Assembly: GCF_900110255.1 (NCBI RefSeq)
Contig: NZ_FODD01000052.1
Span: 1 to 43,978, forward strand
Direction: 5' to 3'
DNA from: Actinacidiphila rubida
GTDB lineage: Bacteria; Actinomycetota; Actinomycetes; Streptomycetales; Streptomycetaceae
Length of the DNA: 43,978 bases
Shown: in pieces, positions 17,335 to 24,822 of the stretch
Position numbering within the stretch: the stretch's first letter is position 1
Layout: each line of letters starts with the position of its first letter
Made by a program: the position numbers and the translations under genes
The notes under the pieces: model-generated
Told to the model about the DNA's origin: nothing
Databases searched by the model: none
The model's input: only the letters and a program-made list of their open reading frames with translations

Positions 17335-17368
17335 GTGCTTCAAGCAGCCGAAACGGGCCCGTTGTGAC
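17335..17368 (-). promoter_or_regulatory. Promoter-like element shared with 32088-32121 (copy A)
   Basis: This 34-bp element matches the one upstream of the 31774-32058 gene at 31 of 34 positions, with equal spacing. On the minus strand it reads GTCACAAC, a 16-nt spacer region ending in GGC, then TGCTTGAAGCAC, 49 nt upstream of the coupling-ATPase start. GTCACA is reminiscent of -35 elements of some ECF sigma promoters. TGCTTcAAGCA is a near-perfect palindrome. Binding by an alternative sigma factor or regulator is inferred. Confidence 0.55.
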
Positions 17369-17532
17369 AGCAGCCGCAAAAAACTTTTGAAAAGTTCGCA
17401 TCCATCGCGGCGGCTGGCCACGGAGTAGTGCACACGCCCGGCCGTCCCTCCCTCCTGTGACCGGGCAGCCTGATACCCACCGACCTCTGACCGGCGCGCA
17501 CGGCTCCGCCCGCGTGCGTGGCATTCCATCAA

Positions 17533-18102
17533 TCAGGGCTGCACCTTCAGCAGCAGGAGGTCGAAGGTCGGACCGTCGGGGCCGTTCCGATAGGGGCCGG
17601 CGTACCGATATCCAAGGCGGTGGTAGAGGTCCTGTCCGCGGCTGTTGGACGGCAGAGCCAGGAGCGATGACCAGTTCGGCGCGATGGCCTTGATCAGTTG
17701 AGCGTGTAGGCGTGAGCCGATGCCTTGTGACTGCCAAGGGGGCCGGACGGCCAACTCGCACAGGCCCATTAGCGGCTGGGTGCGGGCGTCTTCGGGGACC
17801 TGGTCGACGAGGTCGGGCCCGAACCAGTACTCGGCGGAGCAGGGGAAGCCGTAGGTGAAGCCGACCGCGGTCCCGCCGGCGTAGGCGACTGCCATCGTCA
17901 GGCCCTGATGCCGGGTCACGTGTCCACTGATCTGGCGGTGCAGCGCGGCCACGGACAGACCGGCGCTGGCTGCACCGGGGTTGTCGACGATCTCCGGGTG
18001 GGCGTCTGCCCAGATGTCTGCGGCCGCATCAACCAGAGCGGGTACTTGGCCCGGCCCGTAGATGCGGATCACCACGTCGGCGCGGGTGCTCGGAGCGCTC
18101 AT
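17533..18102 (-). CDS. GNAT-family N-acetyltransferase
   Basis: The protein has 189 residues. The acetyl-CoA binding motif A is visible as ELAVRPPWQSQGIGSRLHAQ, with the following beta strand and a LGYRYAGPYR motif B region near the C-terminus. The N-terminus has VVIRIYGPGQVPALV. Substrate unknown: GNAT enzymes acetylate small amines, antibiotics or protein N-termini. It lies directly after the TPR regulator gene (10 nt gap) and is likely co-transcribed with it. It is not part of the transfer machinery and belongs to the inserted accessory island. Confidence 0.85.
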   Translation of the reverse strand: MSAPSTRADVVIRIYGPGQVPALVDAAADIWADAHPEIVDNPGAASAGLSVAALHRQISGHVTRHQGLTMAVAYAGGTAVGFTYGFPCSAEYWFGPDLVDQVPEDARTQPLMGLCELAVRPPWQSQGIGSRLHAQLIKAIAPNWSSLLALPSNSRGQDLYHRLGYRYAGPYRNGPDGPTFDLLLLKVQP

Positions 18103-18112
18103 CGTTGTCTCC

Positions 18113-19408
18113 TCAGCTGCCGATGGCGTGGCGGTATGCCTCCCTCCAGTCGGCGACCGCCGGGATGGCGGCGTGCCGCTGGAGCGCGGTGTCGACGTTG
18201 TGTAGCTGCTGCAGCAGCCGGTCGGAGCGCACGGCGGGGAGGTAGGTCAGTACCTGGCCTGCGGCGGCCGCAGCCGCCTCCGGTTCCGGCCGGTCCCTGA
18301 GCGCATGCTGGATGGCGACGTCGGCCTGGTACAAGGCCCTGTTGCGGGTGAAGTGTTCGCCGTGCAGCAGCACCGCTTGTTCGGCGCCGGCGGCCGCCCG
18401 GTCGTGCTGGGCGAGGTCCGCCCGCGCGAGAGCCTCCAGCCCGGCCAGTTCGGCTGGGGTGAAGAAGTCGAGCCACTCCGGGTCTGCGCCTTTCGGGCCC
18501 TGGGCGTACAGACGGTGGCTGCGCACGATGGCCTGGTCGGTTGCGCTGCGATCGCCCAAGAGCGCCCAGCCGCCTGCCTCCCGCAACGCCATCAGCGATA
18601 ACAGGCGGGGGGAGCCGTAGGTGCGTGCCACGCTCTGGGCGCCCTGGGCGGCCGAGATGGCTTCGCGAGGTCTGCCACTGGCCCGCGCGAGCAGGGACAT
18701 GCACCCGAAGGTGTGTGCCTCGAGCTGCACGTGGCCGGCGATGCGGGCAGCGGCCTGCGCCTCGCTGTACAGACTCCGGGCATCTGCCGGCCGCCCGGAG
18801 TCGTAGGACAGCCAACCGACGGCGATCGACAAGAACCCGGTCGCTGCCCGCAGCTGGCGACCGGTGCGATCGGAGTACGTGCCGTCCTGGAGCCACCGGT
18901 AGGCGGTGTGCAGAGCCTCGGTGGCTGCCCGCCGCAGCGGGGCCGAGCCGTGATCGTGGTCGTGGGCGTAGATCATCGCGACGGCCTTGGTCACCGCGCG
19001 GACGTCGCTGGCGCCGACACGGCCAGGGGCTTGCTGCCGGGCGGCAACCGGAAGGGCAAGGGCCACGCCGGCCCCGTCCAGCAGGAACGCCCGCCGCGGG
19101 CTGCTCACCAGGCTAGGACGCGACTGCACGCCAGGCACCGGGGGTTGGAATCCCAGTTCGACCATCGAGCGCCCGGTCATCTGAGTGAGGACCCTTCGGT
19201 ACGCCGTTCGCGGGCACGCGACGTCACCGTCCTCCCAGGCCGCGATCAGTCGAGCCGTGCAGCCGAGGTTCTCGCCGAGCTGCCGGGCCGCCGAGCAGAC
19301 CGCGGCCGCGAACTCGACGCGGCTCATCTGGAACTCCAGATCACGCATCGCACGGAAGGTTCGGTTCGGGGCGCCCACAGCGGCTCCCAGCACGTCAGGC
19401 TCGATCAC
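18113..19408 (-). CDS. Transcriptional regulator with N-terminal HTH-like region and TPR-type repeats
   Basis: The protein has 431 residues. Residues about 30-80 (RVEFAAAVCSAARQLGENLG, then LIAAWEDGDVACP) resemble an XRE-type helix-turn-helix. The rest is all-helical with repeated 30-40 residue units (ARSLYSEAQAAARIAGHVQL, REAISAAQGAQSVARTYG), as in the TPR-containing regulators widespread in Streptomyces. It is divergent from the anti-sigma-type ATPase gene at 19576, so the 167-bp gap (19409-19575) probably contains both promoters. It may control the adjacent epimerase/SUMF1 unit. Confidence 0.8.
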   Translation of the reverse strand: MIEPDVLGAAVGAPNRTFRAMRDLEFQMSRVEFAAAVCSAARQLGENLGCTARLIAAWEDGDVACPRTAYRRVLTQMTGRSMVELGFQPPVPGVQSRPSLVSSPRRAFLLDGAGVALALPVAARQQAPGRVGASDVRAVTKAVAMIYAHDHDHGSAPLRRAATEALHTAYRWLQDGTYSDRTGRQLRAATGFLSIAVGWLSYDSGRPADARSLYSEAQAAARIAGHVQLEAHTFGCMSLLARASGRPREAISAAQGAQSVARTYGSPRLLSLMALREAGGWALLGDRSATDQAIVRSHRLYAQGPKGADPEWLDFFTPAELAGLEALARADLAQHDRAAAGAEQAVLLHGEHFTRNRALYQADVAIQHALRDRPEPEAAAAAAGQVLTYLPAVRSDRLLQQLHNVDTALQRHAAIPAVADWREAYRHAIGS

Positions 19409-19575
19409 AGGGTGACGCGACAGTACCGCGCCCTGTCACCGTCATGCCCTGGAGAGTGCCGCAAAGCACCCTGGCGCGGACCAACTTGCATCGTTCTTAC
19501 ATCACGACAGCGTCGCTCCGACCGAGGTGTGGGTGCTTGCGTGGTGGTGGCATCACCACAGCTCAGGGAGACCCC

Positions 19576-20043
19576 GTGTCGAATCCCACCGCCACACCCA
19601 ACACCGCTCCGGGCAGAATCGCACGAGCCCGGCAGCCTGGCGCAGCCTCCACGGGCACCCTGATCCCGCGATGCGATTCCGCTCCCCGCCAGGCTCGCCA
19701 GTTCACCACCGGCCAGCTGGCCGACTGGCTGTTGTCGGGCGCGGCCGTTGAGGCGGCCGTCTTGGTGGTGTCGGAGCTGGTGACCAACGCCGTTGTGCAC
19801 GGCACTCGCGGTCCCATCCGGCTTCGCCTGGACATGAGGCTGGGCGAGCTGCGTGTCACCGTTGCCGACGACACCCCTTATCGACCCCTGCCGGACGCTG
19901 CACTCGCGGACGTAGGCGAGTTCAGCGGCCGCGGCCTCGCCCTGGTTGCCGCGTACTCCACTCAGTGGGGGCACCGCCACGTCGCAGATCGACCGGAATG
20001 CGGAACCGCGGTGTGGGCGCAAATTCCAGCAGGCACGCCGTGA
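19576..20043 (+). CDS. HATPase_c_2-type ATP-binding protein (anti-sigma/serine-kinase-like)
   Basis: The protein has 155 residues from GTG 19576, with AGGGAG six bases upstream; the frame is open from 19444 but lacks a good site there. The GHKL fold is shown by the N-box VVSELVTNAVVHG, a G1-box-like VADDTPYRPLP and a G2-box-like GRGLALVAAYSTQWG. Such short proteins in Streptomyces are related to RsbW/SpoIIAB anti-sigma factors and are often found with XRE-type regulators, as with the divergent TPR regulator here. A cognate sigma factor or antagonist is not adjacent. Confidence 0.85.
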   Translation: MSNPTATPNTAPGRIARARQPGAASTGTLIPRCDSAPRQARQFTTGQLADWLLSGAAVEAAVLVVSELVTNAVVHGTRGPIRLRLDMRLGELRVTVADDTPYRPLPDAALADVGEFSGRGLALVAAYSTQWGHRHVADRPECGTAVWAQIPAGTP

Positions 20044-20276
20044 TCGCCCTCCAGCACGACGTGGTGCCTGCCGGCAACCGCCACATCGCGCCGGCCACCC
20101 AACACGCCACGACCCCGACCGCTGTGCGGGTGGCCGCACGTCCACCCGCACACGCTCCCGCCCGACTGCCCTCAGCACGAATGATGTCCGGCCCACCACG
20201 CCAAGTACCGCCACCGCGGCAGGGACTCGACGTCGACGGCAGCGGGCGCTCTGCATCACAGTCCACGGAGGTTGAG

Positions 20277-21494
20277 ATGAGTGACCACGTCCTGATCACG
20301 GGAGGTGCCGGGTTCATCGGCACCCACTTAAGCGCGGCGCTACTGGAGCGAGGCGCCCATGTCACCGCGGTCGACAACCTGTCAGCCGGTCGACTTCCCA
20401 CGCTCCCGGCGCTCCTGCAGTACGAGCGTTTCCGACTGGTCGAGCACGACATCACCGTCCCGCTGGACTGGAGCGAGCCAGTCACCGCGGTCATGCACCT
20501 GGCCAGTCCGATCGGCCCTGCGCACGTGCGCGAGCACCCGGTGAGCACGCTGATGGCGGGCTCGGCCGGGACGGTCAACGCATTGGAGATCGCCCGCCGG
20601 CACCAGGCCCGGATCGTGCTGGTCTCCTCGGCCGAGGTCTACGGGGATCCGAACGTCCAGCCCCAGCCGGAGAGCTACCGGGGATCGGTGGACCCCGTGG
20701 GACCGATGTCGGGCTACCAGGAGGCCAAGCGGTTCCTGGAGGCGATGGCGGCGGCCTACCGCCGCGAGCACGGCGTGAAGACCGGCATCGTCCGCCCGTT
20801 CAACGTCTACGGCCCCGGCATGCTCAACACGGACACCCGTGTCGTGGCCGCGTTCGTGACACGAGCCCTGGCCGGGCAGGAACTGATCGTCAACGGACCG
20901 GACGCGGTCCGCAGCCTGTGCTACATCGACGACTTCGTAGCCGGGCTGCTCGCCATGATGGACTGCAACATCCCGGGACCGGTCAACCTCGGCGCGGCCG
21001 AGGGCACCGCGATCGGCGACCTGGCCGCGTTGGTGGTCTCCACCGTCGGCTCCGGGACCGTCACCACCGGCCCGAGCAAGGCTGCCGACGGCACCGCGCG
21101 CTGCCCCGACATCACCCTCGCCCGCCAGCTCCTGGACTGGGAGCCCACCACCCTCCTGCGGGACGGCATCGCCGCGACCGTGGAGGCGATGCGCGCAGCC
21201 GCAGCGCCGCCGGCGACCGTGCGGTTCGACGTGCCCAGCGCGTGGTTGTCCCTGATCCCTGAGAGCACACCGCGGCCCCTGCGGTGCCGGGCGGGCTGCG
21301 TGCGTGATGCGCTGCGCTGGCTGACCTCGACCTACCCGGTGCTGGCCGCGCGACTGCTCTCCCCGAGCGGGGAGTTGGTCCCCTGGACCAACCTGTTCCT
21401 CGACCAGGACAACGTCCGTGACCTTGAGGGGATGGACACCGTCCTCAGCGGCGATGTCGTGCTGGTCGCACTGCCCGCGATGGCGGGCGGCTGA
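20277..21494 (+). CDS. NAD-dependent sugar epimerase/dehydratase fused to a C-terminal MoaD/ThiS-like sulfur-carrier domain
   Basis: The protein has 405 residues from ATG 20277, with GGAGG six bases upstream. Residues 1-310 are an extended short-chain dehydrogenase: GGAGFIG (9-15), a VSSAEVYGD strand and catalytic Tyr147/Lys151 in GYQEAK, as in NDP-sugar epimerases and dehydratases. Residues about 313-405 have the beta-grasp pattern of MoaD/ThiS proteins: a VRFDVPSAWLSL strand, VRDALRWLTSTYPVL helix, LVPWTNLFLDQDNV and GDVVLVALPAMAGG. The chain ends in Gly-Gly, the residue pair used for adenylation and thiocarboxylate formation. The fusion is in one uninterrupted frame. It may deliver sulfur to, or be conjugated in, a sugar-modification step. 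One base separates it from the SUMF1-type gene. The E1-type activating enzyme would have to be encoded elsewhere. Domain calls are strong; the pathway is inference. Confidence 0.85.
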   Translation: MSDHVLITGGAGFIGTHLSAALLERGAHVTAVDNLSAGRLPTLPALLQYERFRLVEHDITVPLDWSEPVTAVMHLASPIGPAHVREHPVSTLMAGSAGTVNALEIARRHQARIVLVSSAEVYGDPNVQPQPESYRGSVDPVGPMSGYQEAKRFLEAMAAAYRREHGVKTGIVRPFNVYGPGMLNTDTRVVAAFVTRALAGQELIVNGPDAVRSLCYIDDFVAGLLAMMDCNIPGPVNLGAAEGTAIGDLAALVVSTVGSGTVTTGPSKAADGTARCPDITLARQLLDWEPTTLLRDGIAATVEAMRAAAAPPATVRFDVPSAWLSLIPESTPRPLRCRAGCVRDALRWLTSTYPVLAARLLSPSGELVPWTNLFLDQDNVRDLEGMDTVLSGDVVLVALPAMAGG

Positions 21495-21495
21495 T

Positions 21496-22383
21496 ATGCC
21501 CCACCCCACAGCGCCCGACGTGCACGGCATGGTCGACATCCCGGCCGGAACGGTAGTCATCGGCTCGCCCGAGGACCACTTGGACGACGTGACCAACGGG
21601 CAGCAGTACGGCCGGTCATGGTTCGAGGACGAGTCCCCGCAGCACCCGGTCGACGTCGGCGGGTTCTGGCTGGACCGGCACCCGGTCACCAACGCCGCCT
21701 ACGCACGCTTCACCGAGGCCACCGGCTATCGCACGGCCGCCGAGGAGCGCGGCGCCGGTGCGGTCTACGCCGACAGCTACTGGCAGATGCTCCCCGGCGC
21801 CAGCTGGCGCCACCCCGGCGGCCCGCACGACAGCGTCACCGAACGGACGGACCATCCGGTCGTGCACGTCGACCACGCCGACGCCACCGCCTACGCGCGG
21901 TGGGCGGGCAAACGACTGCCCACCGAAGCCGAGTGGGAGTACGCCGCCCACGGCCCGCAGTGGCGGCCCTGGCCCTGGGGCAGCACCTGGGATCCCGCAC
22001 GCGCCGTCTGCGCCGGGTACCAGGGCAGCCCCATCGACGACCTCGCGGGTTGGGGGGACTGGTGGAAGGGCCATTTCGCCGAGCACGGCACCGTGCCCGG
22101 CACCGCGCCGATCGGCGCGCGCTCTCCCGCCGGTGACTCGCCCTTCGGGGTGGGCGAGATGGCGGGCAACGTCTCTGAATGGACGGCCGCCCCCTACCGG
22201 CTCTACGACCCCGCACGCAGCTACGACCCGATGTATCACGCCGCGGTCGGCCGCTACATCACGGTGCGCGGCGGCGGCTGGATGCACCTGCGCCACCAGT
22301 GCCGCACCACGGAGCGGTTCGCCGCAGCCCCCGGCTACTCCAACCACACGCTCGGCTTCCGCTGCGCCCTCGACACCCCCTAG
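21496..22383 (+). CDS. SUMF1/formylglycine-generating-enzyme family protein, non-canonical active site
   Basis: The protein has 295 residues. SUMF1-fold motifs include MVDIPAGTVVIGS (12-24), PVTNAAYARF, KRLPTEAEWEYAA (139-151), GVGEMAGNVSEW (219-230), VRGGGW (257-262) and GFRCALD at the end. True aerobic formylglycine-generating enzymes have two copper-binding cysteines four residues apart after the GG motif. Here only Cys269 is retained and the first position is His264, so sulfatase activation is unlikely. Other SUMF1-fold proteins include iron enzymes such as EgtB/OvoA (with a DinB domain, absent here) and ligand-binding proteins. One base separates it from the upstream epimerase fusion, implying translational coupling. 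Confidence 0.82.
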   Translation: MPHPTAPDVHGMVDIPAGTVVIGSPEDHLDDVTNGQQYGRSWFEDESPQHPVDVGGFWLDRHPVTNAAYARFTEATGYRTAAEERGAGAVYADSYWQMLPGASWRHPGGPHDSVTERTDHPVVHVDHADATAYARWAGKRLPTEAEWEYAAHGPQWRPWPWGSTWDPARAVCAGYQGSPIDDLAGWGDWWKGHFAEHGTVPGTAPIGARSPAGDSPFGVGEMAGNVSEWTAAPYRLYDPARSYDPMYHAAVGRYITVRGGGWMHLRHQCRTTERFAAAPGYSNHTLGFRCALDTP

Positions 22384-22392
22384 GAGATCCGT

Positions 22393-23466
22393 GTGTCCCC
22401 GCCGCCCAGCACCCGCGAGCACACCCCGCAACCCGAGAACGGGCGCCCCGTCCCCAACTACGCTCGGCGCATGAAGGTACTCATCACCGGCGGCGCCGGA
22501 TACATCGGCAGCACCATCGCAAGCGCCTGCCTGGACTCCGGGATCACGCCGGTGATCCTCGACAACCTCTCCACCGGGCGCGCCGAGTTCACCACCGGAC
22601 GCGCCTTCTACCAGGGCGACATCGCCGACGGACATCTCATCGACCGCGTCTTCGACGAGCACCCCGACATCGCCGCGGTCGTCCACTGCGCGGCGCACAT
22701 CGTCGTCCCGGACTCGGTTGCTGACCCCATCGGCTACTACCGCAACAACGTCACAGCCAGCCTCGACCTGGTTGCGCACCTGCTCCGCAACGGCTGCGAC
22801 CGCCTGATTTTCAGTTCCTCGGCGTCGATCTACCAGGCCGGCGACGACTTCACCGTCGACGAGGGCTCCCCGCACGCTCCGCAGAGCCCCTACGCGCGAA
22901 CCAAGGCGGTGTGCGAAGCGATGTTCAGTGACATCGCCGCCACCGGCCGGATCCGCGTCCTGTCGCTGCGGTACTTCAACCCGATCGGCGCGGACCCGCA
23001 GATGCGGACCGGACTGCAGCTACGCAAGCCCAGCCACGCCCTGGGCGTGCTGATCACCGCCCACGAACAAGGCATCCCGTTCACCGTCACCGGAACCGAC
23101 TGGCCCACCCGCGACGGATCCGGCATCCGCGACTACGTCCACGTCTGGGACCTGGCAGCCGCCCACGTTGCCGCACTCACTCGCTTCGACGGCCTGTTCA
23201 CCGCCGGCGAGACCTCCACCGCCATCAACCTCGGTACCGGCACCGGCACGACCGTCAGGGAACTGGTGGAGGCGTTCAACACGGTCGTGGACAACCCCGT
23301 CAAGACCACGGACGTGGCGGCGCGACCCGGCGATGTCGCGGGGGCCTACACCCGCAGCTCCCGAGCCGCCCGCCTTCTGGAGTGGCAGCCTCAGCACTCA
23401 GTCGCGGACGGCATCCGCCACTCCCTGCAATGGGCCGCCGTACGCGACGATCGCCTGCCCGACTGA
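22393..23466 (+). CDS. galE: GalE-type UDP-sugar 4-epimerase
   Basis: The protein has 357 residues from GTG 22393, supported by AGGAG overlapping the preceding stop; an internal ATG at 22471 would start directly at MKVLITGG but has no clear ribosome site. The NAD-binding GGAGYIG is at 33-39, FSSSASIY marks the catalytic Ser/Thr strand, and Tyr167/Lys171 form the YxxxK pair. LRYFNPIGAD and IRDYVHVWDLA are typical GalE signatures. The likely reaction is NAD-dependent inversion at C4 of a UDP-hexose. It is the last gene of the three-gene unit and could supply or modify a sugar nucleotide used by the other two proteins. Confidence 0.85.
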   Translation: MSPPPSTREHTPQPENGRPVPNYARRMKVLITGGAGYIGSTIASACLDSGITPVILDNLSTGRAEFTTGRAFYQGDIADGHLIDRVFDEHPDIAAVVHCAAHIVVPDSVADPIGYYRNNVTASLDLVAHLLRNGCDRLIFSSSASIYQAGDDFTVDEGSPHAPQSPYARTKAVCEAMFSDIAATGRIRVLSLRYFNPIGADPQMRTGLQLRKPSHALGVLITAHEQGIPFTVTGTDWPTRDGSGIRDYVHVWDLAAAHVAALTRFDGLFTAGETSTAINLGTGTGTTVRELVEAFNTVVDNPVKTTDVAARPGDVAGAYTRSSRAARLLEWQPQHSVADGIRHSLQWAAVRDDRLPD

Positions 23467-23692
23467 CACAGACACCGGCAGGCAGCAGCTCCAGAGGGCG
23501 ACCGGCGCCCTGCGCCGCACCTGGGTCTCGCGGCACGTGCGCTCGCGGTGGCCGAGTCTTTCGCCATCGCACTCGTTATCCCAGATAGCAGTGCTCGCAG
23601 GTCACTCACCCCCCTGTCCTGTGCGCCTGCGATCCTGGGATGGCGCTGGCTGGCGTGGGGATGCAGCAGCAGCGTACGAACCCCAACCGCGG

Positions 23693-23719
23693 CGGACGCC
23701 GGGCCTTTGCCGGCGTCCG
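23693..23719. terminator. Intergenic hairpin between convergent genes
   Basis: CGGACGCCGG (23693-23702) and CCGGCGTCCG (23710-23719) form a perfect 10-bp stem with the 7-nt loop GCCTTTG, 41 nt beyond the stop of the leftward hydrolase gene and 226 nt beyond the end of galE. It could serve both strands. The rest of the 294-bp gap (23467-23760) shows no gene. Confidence 0.6.
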
Positions 23720-23760
23720 TCCGCACCACGCTGCCACTCGATCTGACGCTCGCCGGTCAG

Positions 23761-24822
23761 TCAGGCCACCCGTCGGATGTCCCAGGGGAACTTGGCCCAG
23801 TATCCGGCGAGTTCCTCGACGTCGATGGGGCGGCCGGGCTTGGGCGCGTTGACCATGCGGCCGCTGCCGGCGTAGATGCCGACGTGTCCCCAGTTCCCGT
23901 CGTTGTTGATGACGATCAGATCGCCGGGCTGCATCTGGGCGCGGGGAATGGGCACGCCGGCGGTGCGTTGCTGCTGGGAGGTGCGCGGCAAGGTGATCCG
24001 GCCGTGGGTGGCGGCGTAGACGGCGTACTGGGTCAGTCCGGAGCAGTCGAAGCCACCGGCGGTGGGGCCGTGAACTCCGCCGCCGCCCCATACGTAGGGC
24101 AGACCTTGTTCGGCCAGGGCCGCGTTCACGATCGCCGCGCCGATGCCCGTGGCGGGGATCTGGTCGGGGCTGAGGGTCATCTGCTGAGCCCAGGTGAGGA
24201 TCTTGGCGACGTAGGCGCGGGTCTCGGGGATGGCCGGGATGCCGTGGGCGGCCTGGACGCGGCCCCAGCCGGCGTTGTAGCCGGCCAGCGCGAGCGCGCG
24301 GACATCCCCGAGGATCCCGGAGGCCTTCGCCTTGCCGATCAAGGCGCACATGTAGCGGCCCTGGGACATCACTGCGTCTCCGACGTCGTAGGGGTCGGCG
24401 CGGCCGTTGTGGTCGTCGTCGCGGCCCCATGTCGCCCACGCGGACGGCATGAACTGCGCCGACCCCATGGCGCCGGCCGGACTGACCAGGGTCCGGCTGG
24501 TGTTGAAGTTCGACTCCGCCCGCACCTGCGCGGCCAGCAACACCGGTGTGAGCTCGGGGTTGCGGCAGGCCGCGGCCGCGGCGGTCAGCCACGGAGCGAA
24601 CGTTGCGGGGACTTGCCCGTCGGCGATCTGCCCGGTGTAGGCGCCGGGCGCGGTCGCAGTCTGCCCTTGGTCGTGGCCGCCGGCTCCGGCGGCCACTGCG
24701 GCGATGAACAGGATCAGGAACGCGAGCGGCACCAGCACCGGCGCCAGGGCGACCCCGGCCAGGAGCCCGACGGTGCGGGCCCGCGGCCCGGCACCGGCGC
24801 CTGCGACGGCGGGGGCGGTCAC
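23761..24822 (-). CDS. Bifunctional lytic transglycosylase (SLT) / NlpC-P60 peptidoglycan hydrolase
   Basis: The protein has 353 residues. A TM or uncleaved signal segment (about 17-48) precedes an SLT domain (about 70-215) with catalytic Glu103 in RAESNFN, GAMGSAQFMPSAW and AGYNAGWGRV. It is joined to an NlpC/P60 domain (about 225-353) with Cys260 in DCSGL, His313 in WGHVGIY and a following Asn/His-type third residue. Such VirB1-like enzymes open the cell wall so that the transfer channel can be built. The GTG start overlaps the VirB6-like stop as GTGA. Both catalytic domains appear intact. Confidence 0.92.
   Translation of the reverse strand: MTAPAVAGAGAGPRARTVGLLAGVALAPVLVPLAFLILFIAAVAAGAGGHDQGQTATAPGAYTGQIADGQVPATFAPWLTAAAAACRNPELTPVLLAAQVRAESNFNTSRTLVSPAGAMGSAQFMPSAWATWGRDDDHNGRADPYDVGDAVMSQGRYMCALIGKAKASGILGDVRALALAGYNAGWGRVQAAHGIPAIPETRAYVAKILTWAQQMTLSPDQIPATGIGAAIVNAALAEQGLPYVWGGGGVHGPTAGGFDCSGLTQYAVYAATHGRITLPRTSQQQRTAGVPIPRAQMQPGDLIVINNDGNWGHVGIYAGSGRMVNAPKPGRPIDVEELAGYWAKFPWDIRRVA

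Noticed and set aside
20044..20276. N-terminal extension of the epimerase fusion to 19965
   Set aside because: The extension overlaps the anti-sigma-type gene and is Ala/Pro/Arg-rich; a strong ribosome site precedes ATG 20277.
21496..22383. Sulfatase-activating formylglycine-generating enzyme
   Set aside because: One of the two required cysteines is replaced by His and no sulfatase gene is present.
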